Positions 34,561-44,100 of a DNA stretch of 49,763 nt are shown here, one piece after another. Source of the DNA: Streptomyces sp. SM11 (GTDB lineage Bacteria; Actinomycetota; Actinomycetes; Streptomycetales; Streptomycetaceae); contig NZ_NEUE01000200.1 in assembly GCF_002910905.1 (NCBI RefSeq), positions 1 to 49,763 of the forward strand, read 5' to 3'. The position numbers and the translations under genes are program-made. The notes below the pieces were generated by a model. It made no database searches. It worked only from the letters and a program-made list of their open reading frames with translations, and was not told where the DNA came from. Numbering within the stretch: position 1 is the first letter of the stretch; the number at the start of each line of letters is the position of its first letter.

Positions 34561-37500
34561 CTACGGAGTGTCGTCGGGCGTGTCCGCCAGGAGCCGGTCC
34601 GCGACCCGGGCCGCCGCGCCGCCGTCGTCCAGGTCGCAGTAGTCGCGGCGGAAGCTCTCGTACGCGTCGGCGTGCCGGGCCGCCAGCGACCCGGTGTCGC
34701 GCAGCGCCTGGGCCACCTCGTCCGTCGTGACCAGCAGCGGCCCCGGTGCCCGGGTCTCGAAGTCCAGGCAGAAGCCGCGCACGGTGTCGCGGTAGTGCTC
34801 CAGGTCGTACGTGTGGAAGAGCATCGGCCGGCCCGTCAGTGCGAAGTCGAACATCAGCCCCGCGTAGTCCGTCACCAGGACGTCGGCCACCAGCAGCAGC
34901 CCGGCCGCCCCCGGGTGCCCGGACACGTCGAGCACGCCGGGCCCGGTAGGGACGGAGCCGGTGACCAGGGGGTGGCGGCGCACCAGCACCGTGTGGCCGG
35001 GGCCGAGCGCCCGCGCCAGGGCGCCCGGGTCGAGCGCCGGGTCCCAGCGGTACGGGCCGGGGGCCGTGCGGTCGGCGGAAGCGGCCGGGGAATGGGCCAG
35101 GTGGTCGCGGTAGGTCGGGGCGTACAGCACGACACGGTGCCCCTGCGGGATTCCGAGCCCGCGCCGCACCTCCTCGGCGGCCTTGTCCCGGTCGGGCGGG
35201 AACAGCACGTCGTTGGCGGGCGACCCGGCCTCCAGCACCTCGCCCGCGTACCCGAGCGACCGGCGCAGCCACGGGGTGGCGAAGCGGCTCGGGGAGACCA
35301 GTACCGACCACTGGGCCGACCGCCGCGGCAGAGTGGCGAGGTGCTGGTGGTCGGCGTAGAGGGTGTTCGCCAGGCCGCCGCCGAACCGGCCGAGCGGGGT
35401 GCCGTGCCAGGTCTGGACGACCGTCTGCCCCGGGCGCCGCTCGAACCACCCTGGCAGCTGCTCGTCCGTGACGATCCGGCGGGAGCGGGCCAGCGCCTCG
35501 TACCAGGCGGCGCTGTGCACGGCGACGGCCCGCGCGCCGGGCGGGACGTGGGTGGTGCGGCCTGGGGCGGTACCCGTGACCCACAGGTGCTCGGTCTCCG
35601 TGCCCCGGCGCACGAGCTCGGCGTGCACGGCGCGCGGGGAGTCGCCGCCCGCGTAGAGGACGGTGTCACGGAGCGTGAGGCTCGTGCGCCGGTCGCGGTA
35701 GTGCGCGGCGCGCAGGAGCCGCCTGCCGTACGCACTGCGCCCGGCGGCCGCCGCCGTCGACTCCGGCCCCGCGACCACCGACAGCCGGTCGCCGTGCCGC
35801 CGCTCCGGTCGAAGCGCGTTCTCGCCGCCGCCGCAGGGCAGGTGCGCGGCGGCGGAACCGAGGACGCGTACGGGGCGGCCGTCCAGGCGCACCTCCCAGC
35901 GGCCTTCCGGGAGCGGCGGGAGGATCAGCGCGGAGAACCGGCCCGGGGCGCCGTCGGCCGCCCCGCCCGGAGTCCCGTCCGAAGCCCCGTTCACGAGAGG
36001 CTCCATCACTGTCTCCGCGGCCGTGACCGTCTCGTGCAGCGTCTCGTGACGCAGGACGAGGCGGCTGCCGGAGCCCTCCGGTCCGCCGTCGGCCAGCCGC
36101 TCCCGGGTGTACGCCCCCCGGATGCGCAGCCCCCCCTCCGCCACGCGCTCCACCCGGTCCGCGTACGGGTGCCCCGCCAGGTCCAGCACCAGGTCGCCAG
36201 CCGGGTCCGCGTACGCGGGCGGCGGCAGGTCCGGGGCGGCGGGCAGCGGTACCCGGGTGCCGTCGGCGAGCAGCAGCCGGACGCGCCACCGTGCCCCGCT
36301 CTCCGCCTCGACCTCGCGGGGAGCCCGGTGCGGGGCGGGCGGGGCTCCGCCGAGTTCGGCGAGCGGCACGCGCACCGTGAACGCGACCGCGTGCGCCTCG
36401 TCCGCTCCGCGCGCCCCGTCCGCGTTGTCCGCGCTGTCCGGCCTGTTCGACCCGTGCACCCCGCGCACCCCCGCCTTCGAGGGCTCCGCACCAGTCCCGC
36501 CCGCCCTGCCTGCCCCGTCCGTCCTGCCTGCCTTGTCCGTACCACCGGTCCCGGTGGCCCCACCGCCCCCGCCGGCCTCCGTGTACTCCACGGGGCAGGA
36601 GCGCTCCTCGCTCCCGTCGCGTGTCAGCAGCAGCGCTTGGGGCCTGGCTCCGCCGAAGAGACGGCCCGTGAGCTCCAGCGAGGCCCTTTCCGGCTCGACG
36701 CCCCCCTCCGCCGCGACGGACCGGTGCCCCTCGGCCCGTGCCCGCAGCCGCGACACGGTCAGCCGGAGCCGGCCGTCCCGGTAGTCGAGCACCGCCCGCC
36801 GCCCGTCGCCCAGGTCGTGCGCCAGCGGCTGGTCCGCGCCCGCGTCCGGTGCGCGCACCGCCACCCGGCGGACCGCCCCGGGCCCGGCGAGAACCAGGCC
36901 GACCAGCCAGCCGCTCCCCGCCGTCGCGGGCAGCCGGTCAGGGTCGAGGACCATCTCGAAGCCTGCGTGGTCGTAACCATGCAGCTCCTGACCGGAGTTC
37001 ACCGTCGCCTCGGGCGCGGACACGGAACGCACCGGCACCGGCCGCACCTGCCTTCCCCGCTCCGCCCGGACCATGCCCACCGTGAGCCGCTGCCGGGCGG
37101 AGGAGGCGGGAAGGTTGCGCAGATACGCGTACCCGCGCAGCCGCAGCTTCCCGTCCGCACCCCAGCGCGCATCCAGCAGCCGTGCCACCGCCGGGATGTC
37201 CGTGCGCGCGAGCCGGGCGCTCGCGGCGCGTACGCCGGGGTACACCGCACGTCGCCGCCCCGGGGGCCCCTCGACGGCGAACGTGCCCGCCCCGTTGACC
37301 CGTTCGAAGGCGAGGACCGCCAGCAGCTCGTCCAGTCGCCGCTCCCGCACCAGCGACCACTTGACGCGCAGCTCCACGGGCAGCCCCTCCAGCGCCCCCG
37401 GTCCCGCCCGGTCGACGAAGGCTCCGGCGCCCTCCAGGAACGCCGCCCGGTACGCCTCGCCGCCCATCGGCAGCCCGTCCAGGAAGTACCCGAAGTCGTC

Positions 37501-38268
37501 GCGCAGACAGGACGCGTCGTATGCCCGCCGCTGCGCCGCGTCCCGGCCGCCCAGGAACGCGCTGACCTGCTCGCACGCGGCGATCCGGTCCCGTACGCCC
37601 GTGACGTCCGTACGACGCCGGGTGATCGAGCCCTCCCGCACCCGCCAGTAGTAGACGTGCTCGTGCAGGACGTCGACGGACCCGGCGAGATGGTGCGCGG
37701 GGATCATCACCGGGGTGTCCTCGTACAGCTTGCCCTCGGGGAAGGCGAAGGCGTGCGCGTCCCAGAAGGAGCGCCGGAACACCTTGTTCCACGCCACCCG
37801 GTCGGCCAGCAGGCGCGGATCCCGGGTGATGTGGGTACGCGGCCGGTGGCCGGTCAGCCAGCGGTACTGCCAGGCCTGCTGCCGCCCCCGTCCGGTCAGC
37901 CGCCACACATTGCCGGTCACCAGATCGGAACCGGTCGACTCCAGCGAGGCCGTCATCCGCTCGTACGCGTCGTGCACGACGATGTCGTCGCTGTCGGCGA
38001 ACGCCAGGTAGGGCACGGTGGGGGTGGTGTGCCGGACACCGGTGTTGCGGGCGGCGCTCAGGCCGGCGTTCTTCTGCCGCACCAGCCGGAAGCGGCTGTC
38101 CCGCGCGGCGAACTCCGCCGCGATCCGGGCACTGCCGTCCGTCGAACCGTCGTCGACCATGACCACCTCGATCGCTTCGAGGGTCTGTTCCGCCACCGAC
38201 CGCAGGCAGTCCTCAAGGTAGGCCTCGACGTTGTGGACGGGGACGACGACGCTGAGGAGTGGCTTCAT
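34561..38268 (-). CDS. GT2 glycosyltransferase / TagF-type glycerophosphotransferase fusion
   Basis: 1235-residue two-enzyme protein. The N-terminal GT2 domain (about 1-240) has VDDGSTDGS (Asp39, Asp40) and the metal-binding ADSDD (Asp92-Asp95). A beta-rich middle (about 330-800) includes a Gly/Thr/Arg low-complexity insert at about 565-625. The C-terminal domain has the TagF fold: TWHGTPL with His955, APTYRDH, LVRRHPLV with His1099, and DYAGLMFDF. The two histidines match those essential in TagF. TagF normally extends poly(glycerol phosphate) with CDP-glycerol, and the GT2 part would add a sugar. Substitutions are SPANDVLF (Arg of the usual PRND replaced by Ala) and DYAGL in place of DYSSI. 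Paralogue of the gene at 41101. Confidence 0.92.
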   Translation of the reverse strand: MKPLLSVVVPVHNVEAYLEDCLRSVAEQTLEAIEVVMVDDGSTDGSARIAAEFAARDSRFRLVRQKNAGLSAARNTGVRHTTPTVPYLAFADSDDIVVHDAYERMTASLESTGSDLVTGNVWRLTGRGRQQAWQYRWLTGHRPRTHITRDPRLLADRVAWNKVFRRSFWDAHAFAFPEGKLYEDTPVMIPAHHLAGSVDVLHEHVYYWRVREGSITRRRTDVTGVRDRIAACEQVSAFLGGRDAAQRRAYDASCLRDDFGYFLDGLPMGGEAYRAAFLEGAGAFVDRAGPGALEGLPVELRVKWSLVRERRLDELLAVLAFERVNGAGTFAVEGPPGRRRAVYPGVRAASARLARTDIPAVARLLDARWGADGKLRLRGYAYLRNLPASSARQRLTVGMVRAERGRQVRPVPVRSVSAPEATVNSGQELHGYDHAGFEMVLDPDRLPATAGSGWLVGLVLAGPGAVRRVAVRAPDAGADQPLAHDLGDGRRAVLDYRDGRLRLTVSRLRARAEGHRSVAAEGGVEPERASLELTGRLFGGARPQALLLTRDGSEERSCPVEYTEAGGGGGATGTGGTDKAGRTDGAGRAGGTGAEPSKAGVRGVHGSNRPDSADNADGARGADEAHAVAFTVRVPLAELGGAPPAPHRAPREVEAESGARWRVRLLLADGTRVPLPAAPDLPPPAYADPAGDLVLDLAGHPYADRVERVAEGGLRIRGAYTRERLADGGPEGSGSRLVLRHETLHETVTAAETVMEPLVNGASDGTPGGAADGAPGRFSALILPPLPEGRWEVRLDGRPVRVLGSAAAHLPCGGGENALRPERRHGDRLSVVAGPESTAAAAGRSAYGRRLLRAAHYRDRRTSLTLRDTVLYAGGDSPRAVHAELVRRGTETEHLWVTGTAPGRTTHVPPGARAVAVHSAAWYEALARSRRIVTDEQLPGWFERRPGQTVVQTWHGTPLGRFGGGLANTLYADHQHLATLPRRSAQWSVLVSPSRFATPWLRRSLGYAGEVLEAGSPANDVLFPPDRDKAAEEVRRGLGIPQGHRVVLYAPTYRDHLAHSPAASADRTAPGPYRWDPALDPGALARALGPGHTVLVRRHPLVTGSVPTGPGVLDVSGHPGAAGLLLVADVLVTDYAGLMFDFALTGRPMLFHTYDLEHYRDTVRGFCLDFETRAPGPLLVTTDEVAQALRDTGSLAARHADAYESFRRDYCDLDDGGAAARVADRLLADTPDDTP
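36505..36540. repeat. in-frame 18-bp tandem repeat inside the GT2/TagF gene
   Basis: CCTGCCTGCCCCGTCCGT (36505-36522) is followed directly by CCTGCCTGCCTTGTCCGT (36523-36540). On the coding strand this gives the six-residue repeat TDKAGR-TDGAGR within a longer Gly/Ala/Arg low-complexity insert. The unit length keeps the reading frame. Confidence 0.85.
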
Positions 38269-38369
38269 GTCCTGGTCAACAGGGGGCGGCTCCCCGGGTC
38301 ACCAGCACTGACCCGAACGGGTGAACGCGGGCTGCCTCTGGCCCGGACCCGCGACTACGCTCGGCTGCC
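38269..38369. promoter_or_regulatory. divergent region between two TagF-type genes
   Basis: 101 bp between the divergent starts of the large fusion gene (minus) and the small TagF-type gene (plus). Promoters for both must lie here. No clear motif is seen. Confidence 0.4.
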
Positions 38370-39671
38370 ATGCCCACCCGAGCTTCCGTGAAGCGGTTCG
38401 TGCGCCGTCAGGCCATGCGGGCCGTCTACCGCACCGACCTGCGCCGCCCGCTCGACCCGGACCTCGCCGTCTACGGGGCGTACTGGAACCGGGGCGTCGC
38501 CTGCAATCCGGCCGCCATCCACGCCAAGGCCCGCGAACTGGTCCCGCACATCCGGGGCGTATGGGCCGTCTCCTCCCGGCACCGCGACCGGATGGAGCCC
38601 GGCGTGCCGTACGTCATCGAGGGCTCGCGCCCCTACTGGCGGGCCATGGCCACCGCCACCTACCTGGTCAACAACTCCAGTTTTCCCGGCGGTTTCACCA
38701 AACGGCCCGGCCAGCGCTATCTCCAGACCCACCACGGGACCCCGCTCAAGACCATGGGGCTGGACCAGCGCGCCTACCCCGCCCTCGCCCGGAAGGCCGA
38801 CTTCGGCAAGATCCTCGCCCATGTCGGCCAGTGGGACTTCAGCCTCTCCGCCAACCCCCACACCACCGAGGTCTGGGGCCGCGTCTACCCGGGCGCGTAC
38901 GAACGGCTCGACCTCGGCTACCCCCGCAACGACGTCTACTTCACCGCCACCGCCGAGGACATCGCGAAGATCCGCGCCGAACTGCGCATCGCCGACGGCC
39001 GCACCGCCCTGCTCTACGCCCCGACCCACCGCGACTACCGCACCGGCTTCGTCCCCGACCTCGACCCGGAGCGCCTGGCACGCGAACTGGGCCCGCAGTA
39101 CGTGGTGTTGGTACGCGCCCACTACTTCTACGGGCGGTCCGCCGGGGTCGGCGCGGCAGGGTCCGGGCGGGTCATCGACGTCACCGGGCATCCCCGGGTC
39201 GAAGAACTGTGCCTGGCTGCCGACGCGTTGATCGCCGACTACTCCTCCCTGATCTTCGACTACGCCTGTCTGGACCGCCCGATCGTCGTCCACGCCCCCG
39301 ACTGGGCCGCCTACCGGGCCGCGCGCGGGACCTGCTTCGACCTGCTCTCCGGGCGGCCCGGCGACACCCCCGGTCCCGTCACCACCACCCCCGACCGACT
39401 GGCCGACGTGTTCCGGACGGGGGAGTGGCGGTCACCGGAGGCGGCCGCGCTGCGCACCGCGTTCCGGGAGCGGTTCTGCCCGTATGACGACGGGCACGCG
39501 GCGGAGCGTGTCGTACGGCGGTTCTTCGACGTACGGGAACCTGTCGCGTCGTCGACCTCGGAGCGCGCGTCTCCGGCAAGCGGACCCGTACCCACCGGGC
39601 GCTGCTCGCCGGGCACCGCATCGACTACTTCGGCGTCGATGTGGGGGACGGCCCCAACGCGGACGCGGTGA
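38370..39671 (+). CDS. TagF-type CDP-glycerol glycerophosphotransferase family protein with an acquired tail
   Basis: 433-residue single-domain protein of the CDP-glycerol glycerophosphotransferase family. The conserved motifs are QTHHGTPLK with His122, YPRNDVYF, LYAPTHRDY, LVRAHYFY with His251 and DYSSLIFDY, so both histidines of the TagF active site are kept. It has no GT2 domain and could act as a priming or single-addition enzyme rather than a polymerase (inference). The family part ends near residue 391 (VVRRFFDVREP). The last 43 residues are read out of frame through the remnant of a methyltransferase gene, so the original stop has been lost. A paralogue of the cut gene at the right edge. 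Confidence 0.88.
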   Translation: MPTRASVKRFVRRQAMRAVYRTDLRRPLDPDLAVYGAYWNRGVACNPAAIHAKARELVPHIRGVWAVSSRHRDRMEPGVPYVIEGSRPYWRAMATATYLVNNSSFPGGFTKRPGQRYLQTHHGTPLKTMGLDQRAYPALARKADFGKILAHVGQWDFSLSANPHTTEVWGRVYPGAYERLDLGYPRNDVYFTATAEDIAKIRAELRIADGRTALLYAPTHRDYRTGFVPDLDPERLARELGPQYVVLVRAHYFYGRSAGVGAAGSGRVIDVTGHPRVEELCLAADALIADYSSLIFDYACLDRPIVVHAPDWAAYRAARGTCFDLLSGRPGDTPGPVTTTPDRLADVFRTGEWRSPEAAALRTAFRERFCPYDDGHAAERVVRRFFDVREPVASSTSERASPASGPVPTGRCSPGTASTTSASMWGTAPTRTR

Positions 39672-39930
39672 TGACTGTGGGGGCGACTCCGTCGGCGTCT
39701 TCCGCGAGCCGCAGCGCTGTCCGCGCCTGACCATGTTCGCCGTACGGGAGCCGGCGGTGTGGTGGGCGAATTGGGTCGGCGGCGTGGACGGGATCCCGCT
39801 GCCCCGGCCGGTGGACAGCCGCGAGCGGTGCGGCAGGCCCGAGCCGGCCGTCGTACCGGAGCAGGCGCCGACTCCGGAGCAGACGCCCGCGCCGGAGCAG
39901 ACGCCCGCGCGTGCCGAGTCGGCGGGCTGA
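39548..39930 (+). pseudogene. remnant of a SAM-dependent methyltransferase with an internal deletion
   Basis: Two pieces of a class I methyltransferase are recognisable in different frames. The N-terminal piece (39548-39676) reads VVDLGARVSGKRTRTHRALL and then HRIDYFGVDVGDGPNADAVM, the typical glycine motif I region. The C-terminal piece (39682-39930) reads GDSVGVFREPQRCPRLTMFA, then VREPAVWWANWVGGVDGIPL. In intact relatives these are separated by about 100 residues or more that include the remaining SAM-binding core; here they meet at about 39676-39682 with a frame change. Both pieces keep high third-position GC. The tail carries a PTPEQTPAPEQTPA repeat. An ATG at 39733 could still give a short peptide. 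Confidence 0.78.
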
Positions 39931-39978
39931 GCTGTGAGCGGGCCCGGCGGGATCAATGACAGGTTGACGAAAGGTGAC

Positions 39979-40863
39979 ATGCAACGCATACCGCGCGTAC
40001 TGTCCCGGGGCATGGCTTGGCGCAACGCCGTCAACGGCGTCCTTCAGCAGCTCACCGGATACCAGCTCAGGCGCGTAACGGTGCCCGCCGCCCGCACCGC
40101 CCCCGCAGGCCCCGCACCGGCTCCGGCCGTCGGGCCCGCACCCGTTCCCGCGACGGCCGCGAAGCCCGGGTCGAAGAAGCCCGCGCTCGCGTTCCCGGAG
40201 GACTACGACGACGAGGCGAAGGACATCATCCGCGCGGTAAAGCCGTACTCGATGACCTCGCCGGAGCGGCTCAACGCCTTCATCCTGGCCACCCGTCACA
40301 TCGCCCGGCACGACATCCCCGGCTCCATCGTCGAGTGCGGTGTCTGGCGCGGCGGTTCCATGCAGGCCTGCGCCCGGACCCTGCTGTCCGCCGGGGAGAC
40401 CGAACGCGACCTGTACCTCTTCGACACCTACGAGGGCATGACCCCGCCCACCGCCGAGGACCTGCGGCGCGACGGACGGCCGGCCCAGGAGCTGCTGGAC
40501 GCCCAGGGCAAGGACCGGCCGATCTGGGCGGTCGCCTCGCTGGAGGACGTCAAGGCGGGCTTCGACGAGGTCCCGTACCCGAAGGAACGCGTCCACTACG
40601 TGCGGGGACGGGTCGAGGACACCGTCCCCGGGCAGGCCCCCGAGCAGATCTCGATCCTGCGCCTGGACACCGACTGGTACGCCTCCACGAAGCACGAACT
40701 GGAGCACCTGTACTCCCGGTTGGTCAGCGGCGGCGTGCTCCTGATCGACGACTACGGCTACTGGCAGGGGTCGCGCCAGGCGGTCGACGAGTTCCTCGAC
40801 AAGACCGGTGAGCGGCTGCTCCTGCTGCGGATGGACGAGGGCCGGATCGCCGTCAAGCCCTGA
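39979..40863 (+). CDS. TylF/MycF-family O-methyltransferase
   Basis: 294-residue SAM- and metal-dependent methyltransferase of the TylF family, best known for methylating sugar hydroxyls. An N-terminal segment is followed by a Pro/Ala-rich linker (about 35-68). The SAM motif is SIVECGVWRGGSMQAC (Glu119), followed by YLFDTYEGM. The metal-binding acidic residues are in LRLDTDWY (Asp230, Asp232) and LLIDDYGYW (Asp257, Asp258). The ATG at 39979 has AAAGGTG 5 nt upstream; a GTG at 39934 is an alternative. Within the polymer locus it probably O-methylates a sugar of the surface glycan (inference). Followed by a hairpin. Confidence 0.9.
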   Translation: MQRIPRVLSRGMAWRNAVNGVLQQLTGYQLRRVTVPAARTAPAGPAPAPAVGPAPVPATAAKPGSKKPALAFPEDYDDEAKDIIRAVKPYSMTSPERLNAFILATRHIARHDIPGSIVECGVWRGGSMQACARTLLSAGETERDLYLFDTYEGMTPPTAEDLRRDGRPAQELLDAQGKDRPIWAVASLEDVKAGFDEVPYPKERVHYVRGRVEDTVPGQAPEQISILRLDTDWYASTKHELEHLYSRLVSGGVLLIDDYGYWQGSRQAVDEFLDKTGERLLLLRMDEGRIAVKP

Positions 40864-40880
40864 CACCACGTCCCGAGGCC

Positions 40881-40912
40881 CGAGCCCCGTGCCCTCCCCG
40901 GTGCGGGGCTCG
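40881..40912 (+). terminator. hairpin after the TylF-type gene
   Basis: 9-bp perfect stem CGAGCCCCG (40881-40889) / CGGGGCTCG (40904-40912) with a 14-nt loop, 17 nt after the stop codon. The remaining DNA to 41100 probably holds the promoter of the three-gene operon that follows; no motif is clear. Confidence 0.6.
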
Positions 40913-41100
40913 AACGCGCTCCGGCGCGCTCCCGGACACCTGACTCCGCCCTCCGCGTCACCCGAACGGGCCCCCTCGGGTGACCCGTCCTTCCGGTGAG
41001 GGTTGTACCCCATGGCCCCGGCGGGCCCCATGCCCCGAAGACCAAGCCCCCGACGCCCATCACCCCTGATGTCGTCCGCCCGGAAGGATCGTGCGCCGCG

Positions 41101-44100
41101 ATGGCACCCCGTCTCACCGTCGTCGTCCCCCTCTACAACGTCGAGGAGTACCTCGGTGCCTGCCTGTCCTCGCTCGCCGCACAGACCATGCCGGACCTGG
41201 AGGTCGTCCTCGTCGACGACGGCTCCACGGACAACGGGCCTGCTCTGGCGCAGGAGTTCGTGGACCGCGACCCGCGCTTCCGGCTGTTCCGGCAGGAGAA
41301 CGCCGGACTCGGCGCGGCCCGCAACGCCGGGATCCGCGAGGCCCGTCCCGAGGCGGACTTCCTGACGTTCGTCGACAGCGACGATGTCGTCCCGCCCGGC
41401 GCGTACGCCCGGATGCTGGCCGAACTCGACGCCTCGGGCTCCGACTTCGCCACCGGCAACGTGCTCCGGCTGCGGGCCAACGGGGAGCTCGAACAGTCCC
41501 CGATGTTCCGTGAACCGATGGAGAAGGCCCGGCAGGCCACCCACGTCACCCGTGACTGGATCCTGCTCGGCGACCGCATCGCCTGCAACAAGGTCTTCCG
41601 CCGCACCTTCTGGGACGAGCACGCCTTCGCCTTCCCCACCGGCGTGCTGTACGAGGACATCGGTGTCGTCCTGCCCGCCCACTTCCTGGCCCGCTCGGTC
41701 GACGTCGTCGAGGAACCCGTCTACCACTGGCGCGACCGCGACGGCTCGATCACCACCCGGCGGGCCGTGCCCCGGGGCATCCGCGACCGGGTCGCGGCCG
41801 TCACCACCGTCAGCCGCTTCCTCGCGGACCGGCCGGAGACGACGGGGGCGGCCGAGGCCAAGCGCCGCTACGACGCCCATGCGCTCTCCGGCGACCTGTG
41901 GCTGTTCATCGAGGCCCTGCCGGACGGCGACGCGGAGTTCCACGAGGCGTTCCTGGAGCACGCCGGAGCCTTCGCCGCCACCGTCGAACCCGCTGTCCTC
42001 GCCTCGCTGCCCCTGCACCTGCGGGTCAAGTGGCAGCTCATCCGCGAGCGCCGGCTCCCCGAGCTCCTCGCTCTCCTCGCCGACGAGAAGAAGGACCGGG
42101 ACACCTTCCACGTACGCGGACTGCTCCGCCCCCGCGCGCACCACCCCGCCGTCCGCGACCCGCTGCCGCCCGCCACGACCGTACTGGCCTCCGCCGACCT
42201 GCCCGTCCACGCCCACCTCACCAAGGCCGTCTGGCGGGACGGGCTGCTGCACCTGACCGGCCACGCCTACGTGCGCAACGCCCCGGGCGGCCCGGCCCGG
42301 CTCGGCTGGCTGCGCTCCGGGAGGCGGCTGATCCCGTTGCGCCTGCGTCCCGTCGGCGGCGGCGAGGCCACCGCCCGCTCCGGCCGCTCCCTGCACCGCT
42401 ACGACCGCGCCGGGTTCGAGGCCGTCGTCGACCCGCGCGCGATCGCCAGGAGAGCGGGCGACGGCCGTACGACCTGGAAGCTGGAGGCCGTCGTCGTCGG
42501 CGCGGGCCGGCCGCGCCGGGGCCCCATGCGGCTCGTCGGCACCCCGGCCCCGCCCGCCGTGACGTACACCGACGAGCGGACCAGGATCGTCCCCGTCCTG
42601 TCCGGCAACAAGCTGGAGCTGCGCACCGAACGCGTCGCCGCCGTCCTGACCGGGCAGTCGGCGGTCGAGGGCGCCGTGCGCCTGGAAGTGAAGATCCTCG
42701 GCGAAGCCGGGCCCGTCGCCCTGCGGCTCACCGAGTGGCGCACCAAGGAGACCCGGGAGTTCGCCCTGCGCGGCTCGCTCGGCTCCCGGGCGGCGGACAT
42801 CCCGCTCAGCGCCCTCCGAGGGGAGGACGGCATCTGGGGTGTCCAACTCGTCGGAGAGGGCAAGTCGTTGACCGTTGCGGCCCGGACCGACGGCCAGGAC
42901 GGACGCTATCCGCTGCCCGGCGGCCGTGAGCTGTACGCGGCCCCCAACCCCTCCGGCGACCTCGTGCTCACCGACCGGGCCGTCCAGCCCGTCGTCACCT
43001 CCGCCACCTGGGAGGAGTCGGGAGGGCTGGTGCTGGAAGGAGCGTTCCCGGTACCCACCGCCGCCCCCTGTGAACTCGTCCTGCGGCACAGCGGTCACCA
43101 CGAGGAGGCCGTCCTCGGCCTGGAGCGAGGAGACGGAGACGGCTTCCGGGCCGTGATCGCGCCCGCCGCCGTCGAGGGGCCGGGCGGAGCGCTGCCCCTG
43201 GCCGAGGGGCGCTGGTACCTCTTCCTCCGCGAACCGGGGGAGCGGGACCCGGAGGCGTACCGCCCGCTCCGGCTGAGCACCCCCCTGCACCCCGGCCTGC
43301 CGAAGCAACAGCAGGTCGGGGGGCGGGACTTCACCCTCCAGCGGCGCCACCACGACCGGCTCGTCCTGGAGTCCGGCAGTGCCCTCCCGGCCGAGGAGCG
43401 AGGAGCGTACGGGCAGCGGCTCCAGCGCGAGCGGTACGCCGGACTGCGCGCTGCCACGGTCGACGAACTGCGCCCCGCCGTCCTCTACTCCAGCTTCGAC
43501 GGCCGCCAGCACTCCGACTCGCCCCGCGCCATCCACCGCGAACTGGCCGCGCGCGGAAGGGGCATCGAGCACCTGTGGGTCGTCCGCGACCAGCAGGCCG
43601 TCGTCCCCGAAGGCGTCCGGCCCGTCGCCCTGCACAGCGCACAGTGGCACGAGGCCCTGGCCCGCAGCCGGTGGATCGTCACCAACACCCAGCTGCCCCC
43701 GTGGTTCGAGCGGGCCGAGGGCCAGTGTGTCGTCCAGACCTGGCACGGCACCCCGCTCAAGCGCATCGGCCGCGACCTCGCGGGCACCCCGCACGCCGAC
43801 GCCGCCTACATGGCGTCCATGGAGCACCGGTCCGCCCAGTGGAGCGTCCTCGTCTCCCCGAACAGCTTCTCCACGCCCGTCCTGCGCCGCGCCTTCGGCT
43901 ACTCCGGGGAGGTCCTGGAGTGCGGCTACCCGCGCAACGACCTGCTGTACGCGCCCGACCGGGACAAGACCGCCGCCGCCGTACGTGAACGGCTCGCGAT
44001 CCCCGAGGGGCGGCGCGTGATCCTTTACGCCCCCACCTGGCGCGACGACCACCCCCGGCAGGGCGGACGCTACGGGCTCGACCTCCAACTCGACCTGGAC

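Noticed and set aside
34486..38391. A 1301-codon plus-strand frame opposite the large GT2/TagF fusion
   Set aside because: Antisense shadow of the fusion gene, whose minus-strand reading has clear catalytic motifs.
39484..39930. An intact small protein gene on the plus strand
   Set aside because: Only its second half has protein character, and that half is the C terminus of a deleted methyltransferase; the first half overlaps the TagF-type gene in another frame.
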